DNA of 64,000 bases from Bacteroidaceae bacterium (GTDB taxonomy: Bacteria > Bacteroidota > Bacteroidia > Bacteroidales > Bacteroidaceae). Under the pieces are notes generated by a model. That model did not search any database and was not told where the DNA came from. It saw only the letters and a program-made list of their open reading frames with translations. The number at the start of each line of letters is the position of its first letter. Position 1 is the first letter of the stretch. Shown here one piece after another: positions 45,711-56,410 of this stretch. The translations under genes were made by a program, and so were the position numbers. The stretch covers positions 605,820-669,819 of the forward strand of contig CABIVS010000001.1 in assembly GCA_902362375.1 (NCBI GenBank). The letters run 5' to 3'.

Positions 45711-45740
45711 TTGCAGAAATATTTTTTTAATTTATCTTTG
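45711..45740 (+). promoter_or_regulatory. promoter of the HAD hydrolase gene
   Basis: A -33 TTG at 45711-45713 and a -7 TATCTTTG at 45733-45740 are 19 bp apart. This shows that the TTG at 45711 is not a start codon and supports the ATG at 45759. Confidence 0.7.
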
Positions 45741-45758
45741 CATCCAAAACAACCCTAC

Positions 45759-46571
45759 ATGAAATACAAACTTATCGTGCTCGATCTTGACGGCACACTC
45801 ACCAACTCTAAAAAAGAAATCACTCCCCGCAACAGGGAAACTCTGATACGTATGCAAGAGCAAGGAATACGACTGGTATTAGCTTCCGGACGGCCTACTT
45901 ATGGCATTGTGCCATTAGCTAATGAGTTACGTATGAATGAATTCGGTGGATTCATCCTGTCCTATAACGGAGGAGAAATCATTAATTGGGAAACACAGGA
46001 GATGGTATATGAAAATGTGTTGCCTAATGAAGTTGTTCCAGTGCTTTACGAATGTGCCCGTACCCATCAACTAAGTATATTAACCTATGACGGAGCAGAG
46101 ATAATAACCGAAAACTCTCAAGATCCATACGTATTAAAAGAGGCCTTTCTCAATAAAATGGCAGTTCGGGAGACAAACGACTTCCTGACAGACATCACGC
46201 TTCCCGTAGCCAAATGCCTCATCGTAGGAGATGCCGATAAACTGATTCCACTTGAAGCCGAACTTTGTCTCCGGCTGCAAGGTCGCATTAATGTTTTCCG
46301 TTCAGAACCCTATTTTCTCGAATTAGTCCCGCAAGGTATCGACAAGGCTCTTTCTTTGGCTGTCCTGTTAAAAGAAATAGGAGTAGCACGTGAAGAAGTT
46401 ATTGCCATAGGTGATGGCTATAATGACCTATCCATGATTAAGTTTGCAGGATTGGGGATTGCCATGGGAAATGCTCAAGAACCTGTAAAGAAAGCAGCAG
46501 ATTACATCACTCTAAGTAACGAAGAAGACGGTGTAGCAGAAGCAATCAATAAGTTTTGTAATCAACAATAG
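45759..46571 (+). CDS. Cof-type HAD-IIB phosphatase
   Basis: A 270-residue haloacid dehalogenase-like hydrolase of the Cof/YidA subfamily, which dephosphorylates sugar phosphates and similar metabolites. Motif I is VLDLDGTLTNSKKEI with the nucleophile and acid Asp residues. Motif II is LASGRPTYGI, and motif IV is AIGDGYNDLSMIKFAGLGIA. A C2B-type cap domain occupies the middle. It is cytoplasmic. Its exact substrate cannot be told from sequence. It is a single-gene unit between a terminator and the cysS leader. Confidence 0.9.
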   Translation: MKYKLIVLDLDGTLTNSKKEITPRNRETLIRMQEQGIRLVLASGRPTYGIVPLANELRMNEFGGFILSYNGGEIINWETQEMVYENVLPNEVVPVLYECARTHQLSILTYDGAEIITENSQDPYVLKEAFLNKMAVRETNDFLTDITLPVAKCLIVGDADKLIPLEAELCLRLQGRINVFRSEPYFLELVPQGIDKALSLAVLLKEIGVAREEVIAIGDGYNDLSMIKFAGLGIAMGNAQEPVKKAADYITLSNEEDGVAEAINKFCNQQ

Positions 46572-46604
46572 CCAAACATTTACTGACATGCTGACAGAGT
46601 TTTA

Positions 46605-46687
46605 GTTTCTCGGTGAGAAACCTTTGGTTCCTCGTAGTGAAACGATTGTTTCCTCGGTGTGAAACTGTCAGTTTCATACCGGGAAAC
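46605..46687. repeat. four tandem short palindromes, GTTTC...GAAAC type
   Basis: Four 17-18-bp units follow one another: 46605-46621, 46627-46643, 46648-46665 and 46671-46687. Each starts GTTTC (or GTTCC) and ends GAAAC, for example GTTTCTCGGTGAGAAAC. Each can form a small hairpin, separated by 4-5 bases. They lie between the HAD gene and the cysS promoter. No function is known to me. Confidence 0.7.
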
Positions 46688-46765
46688 AAATCACCTTACT
46701 AGCAAAAACGACCCAACACTTAAAATCAACCGATTAAAGATAGGGCGCATATTCAGATTTTATAC

Positions 46766-46773
46766 TAACTTTG
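46766..46773 (+). promoter_or_regulatory. -7 promoter element for cysS
   Basis: TAACTTTG fits TAnnTTTG, 29 bp before the ATG at 46803. Confidence 0.58.
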
Positions 46774-46802
46774 CGATTCCAATAAAACAAATATAAAATG
46801 TT

Positions 46803-48284
46803 ATGGAACATCAACTTACCATTTACAACACCTTAGATAGAAAGAAAGAGTTGTTTGTACCGCTTCATGCACCTCATGTAGGCATGTATGTGTGCGGACC
46901 GACTGTTTACGGAGATGCCCATTTAGGACACGCCCGCCCGGCTATAACCTTTGATGTGTTATTCCGCTATCTCACCCACCTAGGATATAAAGTACGCTAC
47001 GTACGAAATATTACCGACGTAGGTCATCTGGAACACGATGCCGATGACGGAGAAGACAAAATCGCCAAAAAAGCACGTCTGGAAGAGTTGGAGCCAATGG
47101 AGGTTGTTCAATATTTCCTGAACCGCTATCATAAAGCAATGGAAGCGTTGAATGTACTTTCTCCAAGCATTGAGCCACATGCTTCAGGACATATCATTGA
47201 ACAAATCCAACTGGTACAGAAGATTTTGGATGCCGGATACGCCTATGAAAGCGAAGGCTCCGTCTACTTCGATGTAGCCAAATACAATAAGGATTACCAC
47301 TACGGAAAACTTTCCGGACGTAATCTGGACGATGTATTAAATACCACCCGTGACCTCGACGGACAAAGCGAAAAACGCAATCCTGCCGACTTCGCCCTTT
47401 GGAAAAAGGCACAACCGGAACATATCATGCGCTGGCCGTCTCCATGGAGCGACGGCTTCCCCGGATGGCACGCCGAATGTACCGCTATGGGACGCAAATA
47501 CCTGGGTGAGCACTTCGATATTCACGGAGGAGGAATGGACTTGATTTTCCCCCACCACGAATGTGAAATCGCACAATCGGTAGCTTCGCAAGGGGACGAC
47601 ATGGTTCACTACTGGATGCACAACAATATGATTACCATCAATGGAACAAAGATGGGTAAATCACTTGGCAACTTCATCACACTGGACGAATTCTTCAACG
47701 GTACCCATAAGCTGTTGGCACAAGCCTACACACCAATGACGATCCGCTTCTTCATCCTGCAAGCTCATTACCGCAGTACGGTAGATTTCAGCAATGAGGC
47801 ATTGCAAGCATCCGAAAAAGGCTTGCAACGTCTGATGGAAGCTATCGACGCATTGGATAAGATAACTCCCGCATCGGCAACTTCAGAGGGAATCAACGTG
47901 AAAGAGCTACGTGCAAAATGCTACGAAGCAATGAATGACGACTTGAATACACCGATTGTCATCGCACAGCTTTTCGAAGGCGCCCGCATCATTAACAATA
48001 TCATTGCCGGCAATGCCACTATCTCCGCCGAAGACCTGAAAGACCTGAAAGAAACATTCCATCTGTTCAGTTTCGACATCATGGGATTGAAAGAAGAAAA
48101 AGGCTCTTCAGATGGTCGTGAAGCAGCTTACGGCAAGGTAGTAGATATGCTACTGGAACAACGTATGAAAGCGAAAGCCAACAAAGACTGGGCTACTTCC
48201 GACGAGATCCGCAACACACTGACAGCACTCGGATTTGAAATCAAAGATACCAAAGACGGTTTCGAATGGAGACTGAATAAGTAA
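46803..48284 (+). CDS. cysS: cysteinyl-tRNA synthetase
   Basis: A 493-residue class I aminoacyl-tRNA synthetase. The zinc-binding start is [20 protein letters not shown], which includes the HIGH-like HLGH. The second zinc region is [14 protein letters not shown] with [10 protein letters not shown]. The KMSKS loop is [10 protein letters not shown]. The C-terminal anticodon region ends [16 protein letters not shown]. It is a single-gene unit closed by a strong terminator. Confidence 0.97.
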   Translation: MEHQLTIYNTLDRKKELFVPLHAPHVGMYVCGPTVYGDAHLGHARPAITFDVLFRYLTHLGYKVRYVRNITDVGHLEHDADDGEDKIAKKARLEELEPMEVVQYFLNRYHKAMEALNVLSPSIEPHASGHIIEQIQLVQKILDAGYAYESEGSVYFDVAKYNKDYHYGKLSGRNLDDVLNTTRDLDGQSEKRNPADFALWKKAQPEHIMRWPSPWSDGFPGWHAECTAMGRKYLGEHFDIHGGGMDLIFPHHECEIAQSVASQGDDMVHYWMHNNMITINGTKMGKSLGNFITLDEFFNGTHKLLAQAYTPMTIRFFILQAHYRSTVDFSNEALQASEKGLQRLMEAIDALDKITPASATSEGINVKELRAKCYEAMNDDLNTPIVIAQLFEGARIINNIIAGNATISAEDLKDLKETFHLFSFDIMGLKEEKGSSDGREAAYGKVVDMLLEQRMKAKANKDWATSDEIRNTLTALGFEIKDTKDGFEWRLNK

Positions 48285-48300
48285 TATTTATATTTCCAAG

Positions 48301-48363
48301 CTTTACAATAAAAAGAAGATAGCAGGTCTGTAAAAGATCTGCTATCTTCTTTTTATTGTAAAG
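48301..48363. terminator. perfect 25-bp stem terminator after cysS
   Basis: Arms 48301-48325 and 48339-48363 are perfectly complementary over 25 bp around a 13-base loop. The stem contains an A-run on the left and a T-run on the right (CTTCTTTTTATTG), so it can terminate in both directions. It separates cysS from the SusC gene. Confidence 0.85.
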
Positions 48364-48526
48364 ATACTGCTGCAAAAGGCATCATTCCAGCATACTGACT
48401 AAAAAATTCACATCAAAGATTAATTTTTCCACATTACAACTATAAATAATTTTTAATTTCGCATATCGTAACAGCATAAATTATCCTGTTATACACCTTA
48501 TTTAATAACTATAAAAACATAAAATT

Positions 48527-51500
48527 ATGGATCTAAAAATGCAAGTCCGAAAATTAGCAGTGACTCTTTTTCTGAGCATGCTATGTTTAATTGCCTTTGC
48601 ACAAGGCCGTCAGATCACAGGTACAGTACTCGATTCAACCGGCGAACCTGTAATTGGGGCCAATGTAACAGAAATCGGTACAACCAACGGAACAATCACA
48701 GACATTGATGGGAAATTTACCTTGCCAGCCGTTTCAAAAGGTGCAAAAATCAAAATCTCGTTTATCGGCTATCTTCCACAAACAATTACAATTGCCGACC
48801 AGACAAACCTAACAGTAAAGCTGACGGAAGACCTTCAGACTCTTGATGAAGTGGTCGTTGTGGGTTACGGTGTACAAAAAAAATCCGATTTGACCGGAGC
48901 AATCAGTAGTGTGGACAACGCAAAATTGACCGGCAAAGGTGCATCAACCGTCATGGAATCCTTGCAAGGACAAGTGCCCGGAGTCGATATTTCCCAATCA
49001 TCCAGCCGTGTAGGCGAAAGCTTCAGCATTTCCATTCGTGGTAAAAGTACATTAGGTAGCAGTACAAGTCCTTTATTCGTAGTAGATGGAGTGGTATGTG
49101 ATGATATCAATTTCTTGAACCCGTCGGATATAGAAAAAATAGATGTATTGAAAGACGCCTCCTCCACAGCCATTTATGGTTCACGCGCCACGAACGGTGT
49201 AGTCATCGTTACTACTAAATCGGCTCAAGTAGGGGCGGAAATGAAAGTAAACGTTACATACGATGGTTATGTAGGCTATAAGACAGTAGCCCGCATGCCC
49301 GAATTCATGGACGATGTGGAATGGATGGATTATCGTTATATGAAATATACTTCTCCTGTGAAGAATGCGGGAATTGTGGATGGTCGTCTGCCACTTGAAA
49401 TGACTGAGGGTAACCTTGCCTCTGTCTGGAATGACAAAGGAAATGCTCTTTCTACTAAGATGCGCGAACAGTTCATCAACAGAGATTTTACAGACTGGCG
49501 TGATTTGATGTTGAAGGACGGAACACAGCAGAATCACTTCATCCAAGTTGCAGGCGCCGGACAAAAAGTATCCTACCGCCTTGGAGCCGGCTATCAGCAG
49601 GAGGACGGAGTGATGGGCGATGGTATGAAACGCTTCAATGTGAAAATGGCTATTGACGGCAAAATCAATAAATATATCAAGGTAGGGGCAACAGCCAATC
49701 TAGTCGCTTTCAATTATGACTACGGTTCCAAACGTGCCGTTCAAGAGTCATTCCGCGCTAATGGATATTGGCTGCCTTATAACACAGAAACCGGTGAGGT
49801 CAACTACCTCCCGGGCAAAGATTTAGCACCGGGACAGGCTTCCAGCTCTACTTTCCCCGCCGGGTTTTCTTCTTCCGTTTCTCCGCTGATCGACTCTCAG
49901 AATTCGGAGGACAAGACGAAAGGATATCGTGTGCTGGGAACGATGTACGCCCAATATCAACCGATCAATGACGTGATTATCAAGACTACCTTCTCTCCTA
50001 CGTTCTCTACCCGTCGCAGAGGGGAATATTACGGAGGACTGTCGTCTGCACAATCCAGCACATATAATGCTTCAACAAACCCTACCGGAACTTCTTCGGC
50101 TACCGTCACCCGCAATGAATCTTTCTCCTATACTTGGGACACTCAGGTGAATTACGTCAAGACGGTCAAGGAAGACCATAGCTTTAACGCCATGGCATTG
50201 TTGAGCGTATACAGCACAGAAGCAGAGAAATACGCCTTAACCGGCGAAGGAGTCACTCCGAAAACATTATGGTATAATATGGGCTCTGCCAAAAGTTACA
50301 GCGATATTGAGAGTTCTTACGGAAAGGCGACCATGCTATCCTACGCGCTTCGTTTGAACTATGCTTATAAAGGACGTTATCTGGCGACAATTTCTTCCCG
50401 TTGGGATGGCTCTTCCAAATTTCAGGACGGACATCGCTGGGGAAGTTTCCCTTCCGCAGCTTTGGCATGGCGCATCAGTGAGGAATCATTTATCAAAGAC
50501 AAAGCTCCGTGGATCAGCAACCTGAAACTCCGTGGCAGTTTCGGAGCAACGGGCAACAATGCTTCCGTAGGCAACTATGAAACTATGTTTCTAGCTAATC
50601 AGCTTTATTATTCCAGCTTTGGAAAGGGTTACGGTCCCGAAGTCATCAATGAGTTATTGAGCTGGGAGAAAACGACTGAGTTGAACTTTGGTCTGGACTT
50701 CGGTTTCTTCAACGGTCGCCTGTCCGGTACCATCGACTGGTATAACAAAACCTCCAAAGACCTGCTGATGGATCAGAAATTATTGCTTGAGCAAGGTTCT
50801 CCCACAGGTACAATGACTGCCAATGTCGGAAAAGTCCGCAACAGTGGTATCGAACTTATGTTGAAAGGTGTTTTGCTTCAGACCAAAAACTTTTATTGGG
50901 ATGTCACTGCAACATTTGCTAAAAACAAGAATGAGATTCTCGAACTGCAAGGTAAAAAAGAAGATATGCGTGCTGAACGTTGGTTTATCGGACAGCCCAT
51001 CGACGTGGCTTACGACTTACGTCAAACGGGCATCTGCACACAAGCAACAGCCAATGAGAAAGTAACGATTGACGGAGTGACGAAAACCAAGAGTGAATGG
51101 TATGGCTATTTTGAGGGCTGCATGACCTACGAAGACATCAACAAGGATGGTAAAATAGACGACAGCGACCGCCAGATTATCGGTCAGGCCATGCCCAAAT
51201 GGACAGGTACTCTTTCCACGTCTTTCTCTTACAAGAACTGGGATTTCTCCATGTCTGTAAACACCAAACAAGGACACACGCTCTACAGTCCGTTTATGCA
51301 AGAATTCACGGATTATTCCGACCGTGGCCGTACGAAACTAAAAATGGACTTCTACATCCCGGAAGGTGCACCAGTATTCAACTACACATGGGATGGAAGC
51401 AATCCGTCTTCCCTGACTTCCGATCGCACAGTTGTTGCCGGACAAACCCACGTAGGCAGCTACCCCTACCCGCTCAACGATGTCAACTACAATCATGGTG

Positions 51501-51787
51501 GCGGCAATGGCTGGTACACTGGTAAGAACACTGAATTCAAGTCAAACAATTATGTAGATGCTTCTTATTGGAAAATCAAGAACATCACGCTGGGATATAC
51601 TTTCGACAAGCAACTCACCAAGAAGATCGGTATCGAACATTTGCGTATATATGCCAACGTATTGAATCCGTTCACTTTCACAGACTATAAAGGATTTGAT
51701 CCGGAATGGGCAGATGCCGCTATACTTGACGGAACAGGCGGCCCAAGTTCCATTTCTTACCAGATAGGTCTTAATGTTAAATTCTAA
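48527..51787 (+). CDS. SusC-like TonB-dependent receptor
   Basis: A 1086-residue outer-membrane transporter of the SusC/RagA family, which imports oligosaccharides captured by SusD. A signal peptide ends about residue 25 (CLIAFAQ). The carboxypeptidase-regulatory-like domain follows (GRQITGTVLDSTGEPVIGAN). The TonB-box and family signature is LDEVVVVGYGVQKKSDLTGA. The plug domain carries FVVDGVVCDDINFLNPSDIE and SSTAIYGSRATNGVVIVTTK, and the barrel ends in the C-terminal Phe (GLNVKF). SusD follows after 14 bp. The start could also be the ATG at 48539. Convergent enzymes suggest glycosaminoglycan fragments as cargo. Confidence 0.95.
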   Translation: MDLKMQVRKLAVTLFLSMLCLIAFAQGRQITGTVLDSTGEPVIGANVTEIGTTNGTITDIDGKFTLPAVSKGAKIKISFIGYLPQTITIADQTNLTVKLTEDLQTLDEVVVVGYGVQKKSDLTGAISSVDNAKLTGKGASTVMESLQGQVPGVDISQSSSRVGESFSISIRGKSTLGSSTSPLFVVDGVVCDDINFLNPSDIEKIDVLKDASSTAIYGSRATNGVVIVTTKSAQVGAEMKVNVTYDGYVGYKTVARMPEFMDDVEWMDYRYMKYTSPVKNAGIVDGRLPLEMTEGNLASVWNDKGNALSTKMREQFINRDFTDWRDLMLKDGTQQNHFIQVAGAGQKVSYRLGAGYQQEDGVMGDGMKRFNVKMAIDGKINKYIKVGATANLVAFNYDYGSKRAVQESFRANGYWLPYNTETGEVNYLPGKDLAPGQASSSTFPAGFSSSVSPLIDSQNSEDKTKGYRVLGTMYAQYQPINDVIIKTTFSPTFSTRRRGEYYGGLSSAQSSTYNASTNPTGTSSATVTRNESFSYTWDTQVNYVKTVKEDHSFNAMALLSVYSTEAEKYALTGEGVTPKTLWYNMGSAKSYSDIESSYGKATMLSYALRLNYAYKGRYLATISSRWDGSSKFQDGHRWGSFPSAALAWRISEESFIKDKAPWISNLKLRGSFGATGNNASVGNYETMFLANQLYYSSFGKGYGPEVINELLSWEKTTELNFGLDFGFFNGRLSGTIDWYNKTSKDLLMDQKLLLEQGSPTGTMTANVGKVRNSGIELMLKGVLLQTKNFYWDVTATFAKNKNEILELQGKKEDMRAERWFIGQPIDVAYDLRQTGICTQATANEKVTIDGVTKTKSEWYGYFEGCMTYEDINKDGKIDDSDRQIIGQAMPKWTGTLSTSFSYKNWDFSMSVNTKQGHTLYSPFMQEFTDYSDRGRTKLKMDFYIPEGAPVFNYTWDGSNPSSLTSDRTVVAGQTHVGSYPYPLNDVNYNHGGGNGWYTGKNTEFKSNNYVDASYWKIKNITLGYTFDKQLTKKIGIEHLRIYANVLNPFTFTDYKGFDPEWADAAILDGTGGPSSISYQIGLNVKF

Positions 51788-51801
51788 TCACCATTACAAT
51801 T

Positions 51802-53442
51802 ATGAAAAATATATATATACTTACAGCTACAGCACTACTAACCCTGTTTACCGGTTGCTCCGATTTCCTGAATCAAGACTTGAAATCCGACATTCCCGGT
51901 GCCGACTATTATGGAACAGCCGAAGGTTTTGAATCTCTGTCGAATGCAGCTTACAGTTCATTGCGTACCATATACGGCGGTGACCCGTGGCTCTTTGAAG
52001 GAGGAACAGATTTATTCGCTACCGGCCGTACATCCGTTCCGACGTGTAATCTGTACAGCAATGCCTATTCTGCCGCAGAGGAGAACGTGCAGACCTTTTA
52101 TACAAATCATTACAAAGCCATTTCCTTGACTAATGAAGTTATTTACTGGGGTGAAAAAGAGGCAAGCCGTGCCGGTCGTATCGATGAAGCTCGCGGTCTG
52201 CGTGCCTTGTTCTATTTAAATCTGGTACAGCAATTCGGCGGCGTGCCGATGATAACGGAACGTTCCGCCACTCCTATCACAGGTATTGCCCGCAGCTCGG
52301 CAACGGATGTTTATGGATTTATCATTTCCGAAATGGGTGCATTATCCACTTCTGTCAACTTGCCTGAAAGTGCAACAGACGGCCGCTTCAACCGGAAAGC
52401 CGCCTACCACTACCTGGCTAAAGCCCTGCTATCAAGAGGATATCTTACCAATAATGACCAGGACTATCGTGACGCTATCACAGCTGCCAATGCAGCAGGT
52501 GCGGGAGCAGCTCTGACTACTTCATTCCCGACTTTATTCAGCAATGCAGGCGAAGGTAATGCCGAAGTCCTTTTCTCAGTGGTTTACAATGTTGCTACTG
52601 TCAACGACCCGAAAGCAGACGGAAACAAACAACAGGCTCATTTCTGCGATTACCTGGACGGACAGGAAAAAGGTCATAAATATACTTCGTCTACATTGAC
52701 TCCTACCTTGTGGATGCATGAAGTCTTTAACACCAATACTTCCTCACCCAATCTGGATATCCGTTATGAAAGCACATTTATGACAGAACTTCGTCAAAGT
52801 TACTGGGATTATTACGATGACAATAAAAACACAAGTGCTGTCACCTACTACTATTGCCCGTCATGGGAAATAGAAAATGTGGATGCCTGGCGTGCAGCAC
52901 TACCGAGTCGTGCTAATGCGCAAGTAGTGGAAATGCTTCCCATGGGTACCAACATCAATGGAGATGAAACCAGTTATGAAACAAAAATGAAAGAAGACGT
53001 GTATGGTGTTGCTTCCTTCCGCAAATTTGATGATACAGAGAACGGACGCACTTATTTCAGTACTACTTCTTCCATGCGTGACATTTATCTGGCTCGACTG
53101 GCAGAAACAAATTTAATTGCCGCCGAGGCATATGTGAAACTCAATGATGGAACAAATGCCGCTCGATACATTAACATTGTCCGCAATCGTGCCAATGCAA
53201 CTTTAGCTACTGCAAGTGAAATGAATATTGACTATATTCTGAATGAACGTGCCCGCGAACTAGCCGGCGAATATCATCGCTTCGCTGACCTGACCCGTAC
53301 CGGCAAACTTTCTGAGTATGCAAAAGCACACAATCCGGATATTAACAGTGACATTGATTCTAAATTTAATCTGCGTCCTATTCCATTGGCAGCTATGGAG
53401 CTGAATCCGGCATTGGAGGGAGACCAGAATCCTAAATGGTAG
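51802..53442 (+). CDS. SusD-like surface glycan-binding lipoprotein
   Basis: A 546-residue SusD/RagB protein. The lipobox is TLFTGCSDFL with Cys at about 19. The N-terminal signature DFLNQDLKSDIPGADYYGTA and the tetratricopeptide-like helices (EARGLRALFYLNLVQQFGGV) are typical. The end has NERARELAGEYHRFADLTRT and FNLRPIPLAAMELNP, both family hallmarks. It caps the SusC receptor on the cell surface and binds the polysaccharide. It is transcribed with SusC and ends at a terminator shared with the convergent lyase gene. Confidence 0.95.
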   Translation: MKNIYILTATALLTLFTGCSDFLNQDLKSDIPGADYYGTAEGFESLSNAAYSSLRTIYGGDPWLFEGGTDLFATGRTSVPTCNLYSNAYSAAEENVQTFYTNHYKAISLTNEVIYWGEKEASRAGRIDEARGLRALFYLNLVQQFGGVPMITERSATPITGIARSSATDVYGFIISEMGALSTSVNLPESATDGRFNRKAAYHYLAKALLSRGYLTNNDQDYRDAITAANAAGAGAALTTSFPTLFSNAGEGNAEVLFSVVYNVATVNDPKADGNKQQAHFCDYLDGQEKGHKYTSSTLTPTLWMHEVFNTNTSSPNLDIRYESTFMTELRQSYWDYYDDNKNTSAVTYYYCPSWEIENVDAWRAALPSRANAQVVEMLPMGTNINGDETSYETKMKEDVYGVASFRKFDDTENGRTYFSTTSSMRDIYLARLAETNLIAAEAYVKLNDGTNAARYINIVRNRANATLATASEMNIDYILNERARELAGEYHRFADLTRTGKLSEYAKAHNPDINSDIDSKFNLRPIPLAAMELNPALEGDQNPKW

Positions 53443-53468
53443 AAAAGAAATTGTTGAAAGAAAAAAGC

Positions 53469-53495
53469 AAGAGGTGCACAAAATGTGCACCTCTT
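53469..53495. terminator. bidirectional terminator between SusD and the lyase gene
   Basis: A perfect 12-bp stem (AAGAGGTGCACA with its complement) and a 3-base loop are flanked by an A-run on the left and a T-rich stretch on the right. Both convergent genes end next to it. Confidence 0.8.
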
Positions 53496-53527
53496 ATTCT
53501 TTACGATCATTTCTCTATAATACTAAA

Positions 53528-56389
53528 TCAATCGGATTGCATTACCATCTCAACAGGCTGCCCATGCTGGCAGACGACTGTCAACTGCGTGTTATTACCT
53601 TGTTGTTCCAACCGCACATTTTCCTGTGGATTCTTCAATGTCCAATGTCCTTTCAGCAATACCTTTTTAGTAATCGGGCGACTCGGTTCTTTCGTCGTAT
53701 AAGTCTTTTCCGCAATATTCAGATTAGGGTCACATACACTGATACGAATCTTCCCTTCTCCTTCTTTACCTGCCATCACCATCGTTTCCGCCGGAATAGC
53801 GATGAATATTCTGTCGCTGGCTGGATGGTAGTTTTCAAATGCAGCATAGGCCGTAATCTCCGTTTTCCTGTCAAAGACTACGTGAGCAGTCTGATCGCGT
53901 TGCAACACCTCGTATACAGAGGTTTTACGCAGCTCGTCGAGTTCGGAAGCCGAAGGCTGAATCAGCACCATATACTCGTATGTTCCGTCTTTCGGAGCCT
54001 TACCATGTTCTATCCAGGCAGAAGAGAATTTCCCCTTGGTTACTTCACGTGTCTTTTCATGTCGTGATTCCTGATCTGCCACTTGTGAACGAACGGTTCC
54101 GTCCACTACATGATAATAATTGTCATAACCATCATGAAGCCAATAGTTATCCTCTCCCACCTTGGGCTCCTTCCCATTGTATTTTGTCTGGAAAAGAGTG
54201 GTTTCCGTAGGATAGTCCGCATTAGAGTTCGAGATACCTGTTCCCAGGCAAACCATCCGGTTATCAAAACAGAAAACAGATTTACGGGCCACAAAGTCCG
54301 GTGTGAAGTTCTCATAATCCCGTTCTGACAACTTCATGGCAAACATACCATTTTGGCCATTCAAAGAACTGCTTCCGGAAAAATTCTCTTTGGAGTGTGC
54401 CATAGTTGTTCCTTTCAGCGGACTGTCGAGTAACTCAAAAGGCAAATGAATGGTCGTTGTACCCGGCAAGCGATTCCAGTCCCATCCCTCCTGCACAAAG
54501 CCGCTTCCGGCACGTGACACGGGACTTCCTTTCCCCATAATCTGCACGGAACCATAGCTCTGATAACGTCCGTAACGGTTATCTTTCGTATAAATTTCAG
54601 CCCCCCATACATCAGTGGTATATCCTTTCAATGTCACCATCCAATCCGCACGACGGAAAATCCCCGCCGAACCGTAGTTGTAAACGAAGAATCCCTGTGG
54701 AGCCTGCGCCGGTTGAATACCTTCCTTCTTGAAGAAACGCGCATTCGGAGTATCACTATTGCGTATCAGACGTAAATAGTCGGCAGCCAGACCACGATCA
54801 AACGCGTTTCCCTGACCGGACAAATCGCCGGATAAAGCGATATTGGCAAATGCTTCGATATCATCGCTTCCCATCTTCCCTCCAAAAGGATGACGGCCAC
54901 TGATTCCGATGCCCCATTCATAGAGATTACAATAATTGCGCATAGCAATAAAGGCTGATTTCATGTGTTTGCGCGCATCTTCTGTCAGCTCAAAACTTGT
55001 GCCATTGGTAAATGCAATATATTCTCCTACAGTCGCAAGTACTCCAGTAGTATATCCCGGATAGAAACCGCCATGATGGAACGTCGTACCGTCTACCTTT
55101 ATACCACCGATCGTTCCCGGAGTATAACGCAAAGAAGAAGACAACCAATGTGACAAGCCGCTCAAAGCTTGCGCTTGTTCCCTTGCATCGGGAAACATCA
55201 TAGCGGAAATAAACTTCGCCATCAATAACGTATGCCAGGAATCCAACAATTCGTCACGCGTTGGAGAACATGGCTGACGGGTTTCTTGCAGAGCCGCCCA
55301 AAAACGCAATGTGGAGAGATAAGCATCCCGATGAGGATGTTTATAGATTGCATCACGCATCAGCCAGGCAGTCGTATATATCTTACGCACCTGATAACCA
55401 TAATGATGATTGGTACCCATACCGCTGCCATAGGCAAATCCCTGATCGATAGCATAGTCGAACACAGTAAAGTAGTTTTTCTTTGATGTTTCGTTCCGGT
55501 TATAATAAGCATCATAGGCAAAACCGGAAAGCATCGTTTCAATATCATTCCATGACATCTCCCCTTTCTTCTTGTCCTGTTCATCAGGAGCAACAATAGG
55601 AGTTCCTATAAATCCCGTTCCGGCGATGGATGGACTGATAGCCGCTTTCTCAAACGTTCTATAGGCAGCATTAATCGGTCCTTGCGGAGCCTTTTTCACT
55701 TCCAAAAAGTCAGTCAAACGTTGTTCGATAGTCTTCAGCTCCTTCTTTTGCTCGCTTGTCAATTTAGAAGGCAGAGGAATAGCATACGACTGTTGTTCCC
55801 ATTTCCACACCAGACACCAATGCCACAAATCACGATTAGACAGCCCATTATTAGCAGGCAACTGCTGGTCGGGAGTGGTACGAAGATTCATTTTCTTTTC
55901 CGGGAAAATAAGACGGTCAAGAAAGATACGTCCCTTCCGTTGCGGGGCAACCAGCCGATAGGCTACGATCTTCTTATCTTTCTTGTCGCCCTGCATATAC
56001 TCAAAAGAGATCCAGCAAGCCCGCCATCCTGCTGCCTGCAAACGATAAGAGAACCAATAAGAGACTTTTCCCTCTTTATTCAGAAACTCAAAACGAATAG
56101 AATCCTGCTGTGGTTTCTCATTATAAATCCACAAAGTAATGCCGAACTGCTTCTCGTTTCTCGTATTCAACGATAAAGGAGCAATCTGAACATCCAGTGT
56201 AGAACCGGGCTGAAAGTCCCATTCCAAACTGCTTTCACCCTCCTTGTAAAAAAGAGAAGAGATTTTCACTTCTCCCTTTCCGGAAACTTTAAATGTTTCG
56301 GGCACTTCCTTTTCAAATCCGATGAGTTGGGCGAAAGCTGAAGGAATAATTCCCAGAAGGAATAATACTATAAAACAACTGTTTTTCAT
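53528..56389 (-). CDS. PL8-type chondroitin/hyaluronan lyase
   Basis: A 953-residue secreted lyase resembling chondroitinase ABC. The ATG at 56389 gives a type I signal peptide ending SAFAQ; the longer frame has no such start. Domains in order: N-terminal carbohydrate-binding-like Lyase_N, helical catalytic domain, and beta-sandwich Lyase_8 and C-terminal domains. The catalytic His and Tyr are in VDGTTFHHGGFYPGY near residue 430-445, and the Arg in GISGRHPFGGKMG near 495. It should cleave chondroitin or dermatan sulfate, or hyaluronan, by beta-elimination, leaving 4,5-unsaturated uronic acid. It lies 132 bp downstream of a sulfatase. Confidence 0.93.
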   Translation of the reverse strand: MKNSCFIVLFLLGIIPSAFAQLIGFEKEVPETFKVSGKGEVKISSLFYKEGESSLEWDFQPGSTLDVQIAPLSLNTRNEKQFGITLWIYNEKPQQDSIRFEFLNKEGKVSYWFSYRLQAAGWRACWISFEYMQGDKKDKKIVAYRLVAPQRKGRIFLDRLIFPEKKMNLRTTPDQQLPANNGLSNRDLWHWCLVWKWEQQSYAIPLPSKLTSEQKKELKTIEQRLTDFLEVKKAPQGPINAAYRTFEKAAISPSIAGTGFIGTPIVAPDEQDKKKGEMSWNDIETMLSGFAYDAYYNRNETSKKNYFTVFDYAIDQGFAYGSGMGTNHHYGYQVRKIYTTAWLMRDAIYKHPHRDAYLSTLRFWAALQETRQPCSPTRDELLDSWHTLLMAKFISAMMFPDAREQAQALSGLSHWLSSSLRYTPGTIGGIKVDGTTFHHGGFYPGYTTGVLATVGEYIAFTNGTSFELTEDARKHMKSAFIAMRNYCNLYEWGIGISGRHPFGGKMGSDDIEAFANIALSGDLSGQGNAFDRGLAADYLRLIRNSDTPNARFFKKEGIQPAQAPQGFFVYNYGSAGIFRRADWMVTLKGYTTDVWGAEIYTKDNRYGRYQSYGSVQIMGKGSPVSRAGSGFVQEGWDWNRLPGTTTIHLPFELLDSPLKGTTMAHSKENFSGSSSLNGQNGMFAMKLSERDYENFTPDFVARKSVFCFDNRMVCLGTGISNSNADYPTETTLFQTKYNGKEPKVGEDNYWLHDGYDNYYHVVDGTVRSQVADQESRHEKTREVTKGKFSSAWIEHGKAPKDGTYEYMVLIQPSASELDELRKTSVYEVLQRDQTAHVVFDRKTEITAYAAFENYHPASDRIFIAIPAETMVMAGKEGEGKIRISVCDPNLNIAEKTYTTKEPSRPITKKVLLKGHWTLKNPQENVRLEQQGNNTQLTVVCQHGQPVEMVMQSD

Positions 56390-56410
56390 TACTGAATTGC
56401 TTTCGTTTTT

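Noticed and set aside
46605..46687. possible CRISPR array upstream of cysS
   Set aside because: Units are joined by only 4-5 bases, so there are no spacers, and no cas genes are present.
53474..54067. 197-codon open frame antisense to the PL8 lyase
   Set aside because: It lies within a well-supported lyase gene on the other strand and has no recognisable domain.
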